A DNA stretch of 6,637 nucleotides from the NCBI GenBank assembly GCA_017623955.1, contig JAGAOA010000223.1:1-6637 (forward strand). The letters are read 5' to 3'. Made by a program: the position numbers and the translations under genes. This document shows, one piece after another, positions 1 through 6,451 of the stretch. Positions within the stretch are counted from its first letter, which is position 1. Each line of letters starts with the position of its first letter. The notes under the pieces were generated by a model. That model worked only from the letters and a program-made list of their open reading frames with translations. It was not told the DNA's origin and did not search any database. This DNA is from Opitutales bacterium. Its GTDB lineage: Bacteria > Verrucomicrobiota > Verrucomicrobiae > Opitutales > CAG-312.

Positions 1-1691
1 TTACAAATAAACCTCGTTATTCTGCCGTGTTGTTTATGCATGATGTAAACGAAGAAATTTCTTCTATTGCAAAAAAAATTAGAGCAGATAGACGGGCAGC
101 ATTGGCTAGGGGCGAAACCTTGCCTAATCCTTTACCAAATTCAAAGAGAGTAGCTCAAGGTATAGTGCTTGGCAAATATATAGATGTTATAAATTCAATT
201 TTGGGTTCAAATTATAAGTTTTCACAAAAAGAATTTGAGCGTCACGAGTGGCAACATCGATTATTGCCATTTCCACTTATAAAAGATTTATCAGCAAAAG
301 AGCACGCTATATTGTCGGAACGTTTGCCTATAAATTCGCCAATACAGATATATACTTCGTCTTCTCGATATTATCCACATGGTGAAACAGCCGCACACGT
401 TTTAGGGTATGTTACAAGTAATTTCGATAATATCGATGTATCAGGTATCCCTGGCGAAGAATTGCGTACCTCGTCATTTGCGGGCGAATATGGTAAAAGC
501 GGGGTAGAAAAGGCTTTTAATGAAGATTTGGCAGGAGCAAATGGTGCAAAAATTTGGGTGGTTGATCATCTGGGGTATCAGTATGAAAGTATTTTAGATA
601 TCACAGCTAAAAAGGGTAAGAGCTTGTCACTTTCGATAGATTTAAATATACAAGATTCCATAGAAGATGCTTTTGGTTCAAGGAAGGGTGCTGCCGTAGT
701 TTTAGATGTAAAAACAGGCGAAGTTTTAGCTATGGCAAGTCGTCCTTGTTACAATTTAAATTCACTAACCCCGTATATATCTTATGCTGTAAGCAATGAA
801 ATTACAGAGAATGGAGCATGGTTAAATAGGGCAACTCAAGGTTTGTATCCTCCTGGTTCAACTTTTAAAATAGTTACATCAATCGCTGCATTGCAAGATG
901 GTGCTATCGCTCCAGAAACAGTCAAGACGTGTTCAGGAGGAATGAAAATAGGACGTCGAATATTTCCGTGTCATAAGCGTTCAGGACATGGTAATTTAGA
1001 TTTGATTGGAGCAATTGCCAATAGTTGTAATACATATTTTTATTCAGCAGGTATCGATTCCAAAATTACATCTATTCATAAAACGGCGGAAATGCTTGGT
1101 TTGAATGCGAATCCCAATATAGAGTTGTCCGAAAATTATTGGCATAGAACAATAGTTCCAACTCCCGAATATAAGCGTAAAAATCGTGAATTTGAGGGTG
1201 GATGGAGTATGGGCGATACCGCAAATACATCGATAGGGCAAGGATATTTGCGTCAAACTCCTCTTCAAATTGCATGTATGGTAGCTTCCATTGCAGGAAA
1301 GAGAACGCGAACAAAGGCTTCTATTGTCCACGATGAAAATCGTATAACCGATTTAGCCTATCATCAAGCCAAGCCTTTGCCAATTAGCGAAAAAAATTAT
1401 AAAGCTATTGTCGATGGAATGATTGCCGCAGTACAGCGTGGAACGTGTAAACGTGCCGCTATTGAATATGCACAAGTTGCGGCAAAATCAGGTACAGCAC
1501 AAGTTACATCTCATGGAAAGAAATTAGATTTAGCGTGGATGATAGCCTTTGCACCTGTTGAAAATCCAGAAGTTGCAATGTGTGTAGTTGTTGAGGGTGA
1601 AGAAGTTGGCGATGTCGGAGGTGGTCGTACGGCTGGTCCTATTGTAAACGCTGCAATGAAAACATATTTTGAAACTCGTACAGCAAAATAG
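1..1691 (+). CDS. mrdA: Penicillin-binding protein 2 (peptidoglycan D,D-transpeptidase), 5'-partial
   Basis: Class B penicillin-binding protein that cross-links peptidoglycan during cell elongation, working with RodA in the periplasm while anchored in the inner membrane. The frame is open to the left edge (first full codon at 3, reading TNKPRYSAV), and TNKP resembles the conserved stretch after the membrane anchor, so the real start and anchor lie outside the window. Residues are numbered from the in-frame GTG at 27, which is probably not the start. The dimerisation/linker domain includes GEYGKSGVE at 153-161. The transpeptidase domain follows from about 215 with all catalytic motifs: STFK with the acylated Ser278 and Lys281, SCN at 333-335, and KSGT at 487-490. 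The GGGRTAGP near the C-terminus is also typical of the family. No frameshift or missing residue is seen, so it should be active. The mre/rod genes that often accompany it are not visible here. FtsI is less likely because of the PBP2-type linker and the FPCHKRSGHG segment. Confidence 0.93.
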   Translation, partial: TNKPRYSAVLFMHDVNEEISSIAKKIRADRRAALARGETLPNPLPNSKRVAQGIVLGKYIDVINSILGSNYKFSQKEFERHEWQHRLLPFPLIKDLSAKEHAILSERLPINSPIQIYTSSSRYYPHGETAAHVLGYVTSNFDNIDVSGIPGEELRTSSFAGEYGKSGVEKAFNEDLAGANGAKIWVVDHLGYQYESILDITAKKGKSLSLSIDLNIQDSIEDAFGSRKGAAVVLDVKTGEVLAMASRPCYNLNSLTPYISYAVSNEITENGAWLNRATQGLYPPGSTFKIVTSIAALQDGAIAPETVKTCSGGMKIGRRIFPCHKRSGHGNLDLIGAIANSCNTYFYSAGIDSKITSIHKTAEMLGLNANPNIELSENYWHRTIVPTPEYKRKNREFEGGWSMGDTANTSIGQGYLRQTPLQIACMVASIAGKRTRTKASIVHDENRITDLAYHQAKPLPISEKNYKAIVDGMIAAVQRGTCKRAAIEYAQVAAKSGTAQVTSHGKKLDLAWMIAFAPVENPEVAMCVVVEGEEVGDVGGGRTAGPIVNAAMKTYFETRTAK

Positions 1692-1692
1692 A

Positions 1693-1738
1693 TTTTTTTT
1701 AACTTGCTTGTAGTTGATATACGTTTAGTATCAATCGC
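1693..1738 (+). promoter_or_regulatory. Short gap with TTGATA/TATCAA inverted repeat abutting the next start
   Basis: This gap separates the PBP2 stop from the ATG at 1739. It begins with eight Ts (1693-1700). An inverted repeat, TTGATA (1714-1719) and TATCAA (1729-1734) with a 9-base spacer, ends four bases before the start codon. A promoter-like pair, TTGCTT (1704-1709) and TAGTAT (1726-1731) with 16 bases between, overlaps it; if real, the transcript would be leaderless or nearly so. No purine-rich Shine-Dalgarno sequence precedes the ATG. The repeat could be an operator, an RNA hairpin over the start, or chance in AT-rich DNA. Confidence 0.3.
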
Positions 1739-4351
1739 ATGATTAGTTTGAATTTTGATATGTTTTTTCTGTTTCTTTTTGTAGCATTTGTAGTATTTTT
1801 TGTAATAAAAATATCAACATTAACAGCTCATATAAATATATTGCAAACAAGTTTGAATAACTTGGCAAAAAGGGTAATAGAACTTGAAGAACGTTTGAAA
1901 TGTTCGCAAAATGATACAGAAAATCTCTCAGAAGAAAAACACTCCCCAATAGAAAATTCTATTAGCATTCATTCGGAGCCTAAAAAGGAAGAATTTTCTA
2001 CTTCAGAACATATAGATATAACATCTCAACATATAAAAGATTTTAAACTGTATTATCCCGAAGAAAAAACCTCTACTGTTAATTTGGGTGAAAAAATTAG
2101 GACATTTTTTGAAGATTATGTAGTGTCGAAATTTTTTCTTTGGCTTGGCGGTTTGGCTCTAATTTTTGCAGGCTTTTTCTTGGCGAAATATTCAATCGAG
2201 CAAGGTTTGCTTTCTCCACTTATGCGTGTAAGTTCAACCGCAGTGTTTGCATTTGTACTGTTAGTTGGTGCAGAATATTTAAAGCGAAAAAACGAAAGCT
2301 TTTCTAAAATATCTACCATATTGTTTGCCTCAGCATTGGCAGTAGCGTATGGCGATTTTTATGCAGCAGGGCAGTATTATGATATAATTTCAGATAAAAG
2401 TAGTTTTTTTGGTAGCGTTGCAGTATCAGTTGCGGGGCTTATTTCTGTGCGACGCTATGGAAGTTCAATGATATACCTTGCGTCACTAGGTGCATTGTTA
2501 GCTCCAGCGATATTTTCAACAGAAAATCCTAGTGTTTTAGTGTTGTTGATATATCTGTTTGTAGTGACTGTATTGACTTTAAAAGTATCAGTTTCTCGAA
2601 ATGCAATACCACAAGTTTTATTTACATTGCTTGGTAATGTAATTTGGCTTATTACAATAAATTTAAATATTTCCGAGAAGGAGTTTCCTCATGCCGATTT
2701 TCAGTGGTTATTTTGGTATACAGTAGTAGTTTCTTATATGTTCTATTGGTGTGGACAACGTTTAGATGTTTTATCTTTTTACAAACAGTATCCTAAAATA
2801 TTCGCAAATTTAGAAGAGTCGGATTTTGATGTATTGAGTTGGATTATATCTTATACAATAATGTCGATAGGTCTAGTTCTCATACCGCATGAAATTTATC
2901 ATTACAATATGTTCCATGTGAAATTTCAAATGTATAGTTTGTCGTTGGCGTATTGTTTACTCGTATCATTAGCAATATGGGGTGGTATAAGAAGTACAAT
3001 AAACGTTGTAATAAGTGTTATTGCATCTTTTGTCATGGCAATAATATGGGTGAAATATGCTGAAAATTCATTTTTGTTTACGTTTGTTGGAATGTTGAGC
3101 GTGTGTGCAACTAGTATTTTTGTGTATTTCAAGGGGAAAGCGTTTGTAAATATTTCCTTGTGTATAATTGGTGTAATAATTGCTGTTTTAGGTGAATTTG
3201 GCGATTATTGGGGTAGTTATGTTGTAATTACTACAATCGCTATAAACTATTTGTTAGAACGTAAATTTAATTGTTGTTGTCGAAAGGAATTAGTCATAGC
3301 AGTTTTCAATATAGTTTTGATGTCAATATTTTTTAGTGAAAATTGTTTTAACGAAGAATACATATTGTGGTTGTCTGCAATTATAGCTATAAATACGCTT
3401 CTATATTATCTGCTAAAAGATGAAACTTTTAATTTTGGAATAAAGACCGTAGTGCTTGTAAGTTTTCCTATTTTAACATTTTTAGTTCTTGAAAGTTCTA
3501 CTACTTTCTATTTAGTAAGTGATAATATCGCGTATGATGATAAAATGCTGAAGATTGTGTATATTGCGATTGTAGCTTTTGTTAGTGTTGTAAGTTATTT
3601 ATGTACTCGAAAACGTACCGCGAGTACCTTTGCAGAAAACTTTTTTGATTCATTTATAACGTTGTTTTTTGCAGGAGGAATATTCAATTTGATAGCCTTT
3701 TCAATGGTGTATTTCTTAGGGAGAAATTGGATGTTTGCTTCGTTTGGAATTGCAACATCATCTGTTGGAATAGTTGCCTTGCTTGCGATGCAAATTTCTG
3801 AACGTATTCGATCCAATTCTATAAGAAACACAAGCTATGTTTTGATGTTAGTAATGAGTTTGTTGTCTCTTGTCAACGTACTTATGGCAACCAACAATCG
3901 TATTTATATATGCGGATATCCGATATTAAACGCCTCTATTTTTGGATTGTTACTGCCTGCGTTGTTGATATTAGTTTTCAGTAAAAGAGTTCAACAAAAT
4001 GTAGTAAAAAACATAAGTATAGTAGTTGTATTTTTGTTGATGTTTGTGTTTGCTAACGTGGAATTGAAATTGTGTTTTGTTGATAATTTTATAAATGTAG
4101 TACCTACGCAACTAGAGTTCTATTCTTATTCAGTTCTTTGGTTAGTAATGGGAGTAGGATTGTTGGTGTTTGGCAGAGTAAATGTAAGCTTTAGATATAT
4201 TTCTTTGGTGCTTGTTTTGGCAGCAGTAAGTAAAGTTTTTGTCTTTGATGCATCAAATTTAGACGGAATATTGCGAGTAGCATCGTTTGCTATGCTAGGA
4301 GTAACGTTGATAGGTATAGGTTATGTGTATAAACGTTATATTTTGCAATAG
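1739..4351 (+). CDS. DUF2339-like polytopic membrane protein, function unknown
   Basis: Large integral membrane protein of 870 residues resembling the DUF2339 family (COG5373), which has no established biochemical role. Residues about 7-25 form a first membrane helix. A short heptad-like stretch follows at about 27-56 (ITALHINILQ-like spacing ending ELEERLK), then a charged, Ser/Glu-rich linker to about 115. The core opens with WLGG at 135-138 and FAGFFLAKYSIEQG at 143-156, and continues with YLKRKNE and ASLGALLAP (248-256); this order is what suggests the family. The rest is an almost unbroken series of hydrophobic helices, about twenty or more by eye, with few charged residues and no visible catalytic motif. 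Length is within the large range of the family. ATG 1739 was chosen because it is the first start in the frame and places a complete helix at the N-terminus; no Shine-Dalgarno sequence supports it, and Met8 at 1760 is an alternative. It lies 47 bases after mrdA and may share its transcript. An envelope role is only an inference from this position. Confidence 0.82.
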   Translation: MISLNFDMFFLFLFVAFVVFFVIKISTLTAHINILQTSLNNLAKRVIELEERLKCSQNDTENLSEEKHSPIENSISIHSEPKKEEFSTSEHIDITSQHIKDFKLYYPEEKTSTVNLGEKIRTFFEDYVVSKFFLWLGGLALIFAGFFLAKYSIEQGLLSPLMRVSSTAVFAFVLLVGAEYLKRKNESFSKISTILFASALAVAYGDFYAAGQYYDIISDKSSFFGSVAVSVAGLISVRRYGSSMIYLASLGALLAPAIFSTENPSVLVLLIYLFVVTVLTLKVSVSRNAIPQVLFTLLGNVIWLITINLNISEKEFPHADFQWLFWYTVVVSYMFYWCGQRLDVLSFYKQYPKIFANLEESDFDVLSWIISYTIMSIGLVLIPHEIYHYNMFHVKFQMYSLSLAYCLLVSLAIWGGIRSTINVVISVIASFVMAIIWVKYAENSFLFTFVGMLSVCATSIFVYFKGKAFVNISLCIIGVIIAVLGEFGDYWGSYVVITTIAINYLLERKFNCCCRKELVIAVFNIVLMSIFFSENCFNEEYILWLSAIIAINTLLYYLLKDETFNFGIKTVVLVSFPILTFLVLESSTTFYLVSDNIAYDDKMLKIVYIAIVAFVSVVSYLCTRKRTASTFAENFFDSFITLFFAGGIFNLIAFSMVYFLGRNWMFASFGIATSSVGIVALLAMQISERIRSNSIRNTSYVLMLVMSLLSLVNVLMATNNRIYICGYPILNASIFGLLLPALLILVFSKRVQQNVVKNISIVVVFLLMFVFANVELKLCFVDNFINVVPTQLEFYSYSVLWLVMGVGLLVFGRVNVSFRYISLVLVLAAVSKVFVFDASNLDGILRVASFAMLGVTLIGIGYVYKRYILQ

Positions 4352-4364
4352 TCTAATGCAAAAT
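4340..4364 (+). repeat. Inverted repeat over the DUF2339 gene stop codon, weak terminator candidate
   Basis: ATTTTGCA (4340-4347) and TGCAAAAT (4357-4364) are perfect 8-base complements separated by 9 bases that contain the stop codon. A competing 5-bp option, CTAAT (4353-4357) with ATTAG (4363-4367), overlaps it. The stem is AT-rich and no T-run follows, so an intrinsic terminator is doubtful; it may only stabilise the 3' end of the transcript or be chance. Confidence 0.25.
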
Positions 4365-4400
4365 TAGTGATGCTGGTAAATAAGTAAAATAATTACAAAA

Positions 4401-4475
4401 TTGTACACTTTGTGCTTTGATTTATCTTGCAAAAGAGCGATGTAATTGTAAGTTTGTGTAAAGTTTTTCTAAAAA
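4401..4475 (+). promoter_or_regulatory. Possible promoter region for the purF-like/malQ transcript
   Basis: This is the only long gap in the window (206 bases, 4352-4557), so a promoter for the downstream genes is expected here. Two weak candidates are visible. One is sigma-70-like: TTGTAA (4446-4451), an 18-base spacer, then TAAAAA (4470-4475). The other fits the Bacteroidota pattern: TTG (4427-4429), 19 bases, then TAAGTTTG (4449-4456), which matches TAnnTTTG exactly. Neither can be chosen from sequence alone, and such matches are common in AT-rich DNA. Confidence 0.2.
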
Positions 4476-4485
4476 ATATGAACTA

Positions 4486-4547
4486 CGCCTTATCGCAGAA
4501 AATAAATCGTATATTAACAGGCCGTGTAGCGCCTTTTAACGCAGAAA
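4486..4547 (+). repeat. Imperfect direct repeat in the purF-like leader (CGCCTT...CGCAGAAA twice)
   Basis: CGCCTT-N2-CGCAGAAA at 4486-4501 recurs as CGCCTT-N4-CGCAGAAA at 4530-4547, 44 bases downstream and just before the Shine-Dalgarno sequence. Both copies are GC-richer than the surrounding leader. The CCTTT of the second copy (4532-4536) is complementary to AAAGG (4545-4549), so it could form a small hairpin masking part of the ribosome binding site. The repeat could be a paired protein-binding site or an RNA element. It does not match the purine-repressor operator or the purine riboswitch core known to me. Confidence 0.4.
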
Positions 4548-4552
4548 GGGGG
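4545..4552 (+). promoter_or_regulatory. Strong Shine-Dalgarno sequence deciding the PurF-like start
   Basis: AAAGGGGG ends five bases before ATG 4558. It is the only clear ribosome binding site in the window. It fixes the start codon: the frame upstream holds TAA at 4537-4539 with no ATG, GTG or TTG codon in between. AAGGGGG (4546-4552) is perfectly complementary to CCCCCTT (4616-4622) inside the gene. Confidence 0.75.
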
Positions 4553-4557
4553 AATAT

Positions 4558-6447
4558 ATGATTGCTTTAATCAGACTTTTAAAGCCCCTAAAATACTATC
4601 AAGAAAAGTACGAAACCCCCTTATGGGGCTTTAATAAGCTTTTCTTGTTGATGGAAAAGCAACATAATCGAGGTCAGGATGGAGCAGGTATAGGTGCTGT
4701 AAAAATAGGAGTTCCAGCGGGTTCGCCATATATGTTCCGTGAGCGAAATGTAGAGGCAAATGCACTTTCAAAAGTTTTTGGCGAACAGCTCGAAAAATAT
4801 AACGAAAAGGTTAGAAAAGGTATAATATTTCCCGAGTTTCCAGATACAGTAAAAGCTAATTTTGATTACGAAGCTGAAGTTCTGATGGGACATTTACGAT
4901 ATGGTTCAAAAGGTTCATATAGTAAAATATCGTGTCCACCATTTGTTCGTAAGAGTACATGGCCAGCAAGAAATTTGATGCTCATAGGAAACTTTGATAT
5001 CACTAATGCTGATGAATTGTGTAACGAGCTTGTAGGTTTTGGAATACATCCAATCCATAATACAAATTCGCGAGTAGCGCTTGAAGAAATAACGTATCAT
5101 CTTGATATAGAGCATGGCGAAATTTACAGAGAACTTCGCAATGAAGGCATATCTGGTCCGCAAATTTTGCAAATGATGAACGAGCGTTTGAATCCGTTGC
5201 GTATTGTAAGTAATGCTGCTAAGGATTGGGATGGTGGATATGCTATTGCAGGAGCAATTGGTAATGGCGACTGTTTTGTTTTGCGCGATGCACATGGAAT
5301 TCGTCCATGTTATTACTATAAAAATGATGAAATTATAGCCTTTGCGTCAGAGCGAGTATCCTTAATGACAGTCTTTGAGGCATCAGCCGATGACGTAAAA
5401 GAAGTTGCTCCTGGTTCAGTTTATATAGTGCGTCGCAATGGAACATGTGAAGAACACGAGTATCGTCCAGCCGGAGAAAAGAAGGCATGTTCGTTCGAGC
5501 GTTTGTATTTTTCGCGTGGCAATGATCCCGAAATATATAAAGAACGTAAAGCATTGGGTGCAGCATTGTGCGAAAAAGTTTGTAAAAGTATAAATAACGA
5601 TTTCAAAAATAGTGTCTTTAGTTATATTCCTAATACAGCAGAAATGGCGTATTATGGAATGATGAGCGAAATGCGTAGAATACGTCGTCGTCAAGTGAAA
5701 TCGGCATTAGAAGAAGTTGTTGCCAAAAATGAAAAGATTACAGGCGAGCTTTTAGATTCGCTCATAATGGATAATTGGCCACGATGTGAAAAAATAGCCC
5801 ATAAAGATATAAAAATGCGAACATTCATCTCAAATGAGAAAGATAGAACAAAATTAGCTTCGCACGTTTATGATATCACTTATGGGATAGTCGAACCAAA
5901 AGATACGCTTGTTTGTTTAGATGACTCTATCGTTCGAGGAACAACATTAAATCAGCAGATATTGCGTATTTTGGGTAGAACGAATCCCAAGAAAATAGTC
6001 ATAGCTTCAACAGCTCCCCAAGTTCGTTATCCAGATTGTTATGGTATAGATATGAGCGAGTTGGGCAAATTTATCGCTTTCCAAGCAGCAATAAAGTTAA
6101 CAAAAGAAAAAGGGAATAAAGACCTTATCAGAGATGTATATCAAAAATGCATAGCACAGTGTCAAAAGCCAGATAAAGAGTTAACTAATTATGTAAAGGA
6201 AATATACGACCAGTTTACCGATGATGAAATAACCCGTAAAATAGTAGAGATGGTTTATCCAACAAAGGGTGATTGGCATGGTCAGTTAGATATAGTTTTT
6301 CAAACGATAGAAGATCTCCATAAAGCAGTTCCAACGTGTTCAGGCGATTGGTTCTTCTCTGGCGATTATCCAACTCCAGGTGGATATAAAGTTTTGAATA
6401 ATGCATTTATAAATTATTACGAAAATAAAGAATCAAGCAACGCCTAA
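4558..6447 (+). CDS. purF: PurF-family amidophosphoribosyltransferase, long form lacking the N-terminal catalytic cysteine
   Basis: Homologue of glutamine PRPP amidotransferase, the cytosolic enzyme that makes 5-phosphoribosylamine from PRPP and glutamine in the first step of purine synthesis. At 629 residues it belongs to a longer form than the classical roughly 500-residue PurF. The glutaminase-like domain (about 1-300) contains QHNRGQDGAG (35-44), GHLRYGS (111-117), GNFDITN (144-150), WDGGY (224-228), RDAHGIRP (243-250) and ASER (263-266). The phosphoribosyltransferase domain has SFERLYFSRG (312-321), SYIPNTAE (355-362) and an intact PRPP loop, CLDDSIVRGTT (453-463). Oddity: the nucleophilic Cys normally next to the N-terminus is absent. 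The protein starts MIALIRLLKPL, where relatives have HECG(I/V)A before the same stretch, and no upstream start is possible. Asn170 stands where I align the PurF glutamine-binding Asp. It may use free ammonia or have another role; a separate canonical PurF may exist elsewhere. The malQ start follows after four bases. Confidence 0.85.
   Translation: MIALIRLLKPLKYYQEKYETPLWGFNKLFLLMEKQHNRGQDGAGIGAVKIGVPAGSPYMFRERNVEANALSKVFGEQLEKYNEKVRKGIIFPEFPDTVKANFDYEAEVLMGHLRYGSKGSYSKISCPPFVRKSTWPARNLMLIGNFDITNADELCNELVGFGIHPIHNTNSRVALEEITYHLDIEHGEIYRELRNEGISGPQILQMMNERLNPLRIVSNAAKDWDGGYAIAGAIGNGDCFVLRDAHGIRPCYYYKNDEIIAFASERVSLMTVFEASADDVKEVAPGSVYIVRRNGTCEEHEYRPAGEKKACSFERLYFSRGNDPEIYKERKALGAALCEKVCKSINNDFKNSVFSYIPNTAEMAYYGMMSEMRRIRRRQVKSALEEVVAKNEKITGELLDSLIMDNWPRCEKIAHKDIKMRTFISNEKDRTKLASHVYDITYGIVEPKDTLVCLDDSIVRGTTLNQQILRILGRTNPKKIVIASTAPQVRYPDCYGIDMSELGKFIAFQAAIKLTKEKGNKDLIRDVYQKCIAQCQKPDKELTNYVKEIYDQFTDDEITRKIVEMVYPTKGDWHGQLDIVFQTIEDLHKAVPTCSGDWFFSGDYPTPGGYKVLNNAFINYYENKESSNA
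4579..4647 (+). repeat. Two interleaved perfect inverted repeats at the 5' end of the purF-like gene
   Basis: Repeat A pairs TTAAAGCCCC (4579-4588) with GGGGCTTTAA (4625-4634), 10 bp. Repeat B pairs CAAGAAAAG (4600-4608) with CTTTTCTTG (4639-4647), 9 bp. Their order is A-B-A'-B', so in RNA they would be either a pseudoknot or mutually exclusive hairpins. The GGGG of A' can instead pair with the CCCC at 4617-4620 across a 4-base loop. CCCCC here also complements the Shine-Dalgarno sequence. The segment lies in codons 8-30, which encode a conserved stretch, so part of the pattern could be a by-product of protein constraint. Confidence 0.5.
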
Positions 6448-6451
6448 ACTT

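Noticed and set aside
27..29. GTG at 27 as the true start of PBP2
   Set aside because: The frame is open to the left edge with family-like residues (TNKPRYSA), no ribosome site precedes the GTG, and starting here would remove the essential membrane anchor.
1044..1331. Minus-strand open frames opposite the PBP2 transpeptidase domain
   Set aside because: They overlap the SCN-motif region of a clear PBP2, lack ribosome binding sites and recognisable domains, and follow from codon bias on the other strand.
1693..1700. Run of eight Ts after the PBP2 stop as an intrinsic terminator
   Set aside because: No GC-rich hairpin precedes the T-run, so the terminator pattern is incomplete.
4352..4557. Purine or PRPP-type riboswitch in the purF-like leader
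   Set aside because: I cannot find the conserved junction bases of the purine riboswitch or the ykkC-type motifs; the visible pairings are start-proximal complementarities without a known aptamer core.
4501..4560. Frameshift hiding a normal HECG start in another frame
   Set aside because: None of the three forward frames shows an H-E-C-G reading with a start codon upstream of 4558, so a simple one-base indel does not restore the canonical N-terminus.
4915..5295. Minus-strand open frame of 126 codons opposite the purF-like gene
   Set aside because: It is fully antisense to strongly conserved coding sequence, has a low-complexity composition rich in Ile, Ser and Thr, and resembles no family I recognise; it is a shadow of the + strand gene.
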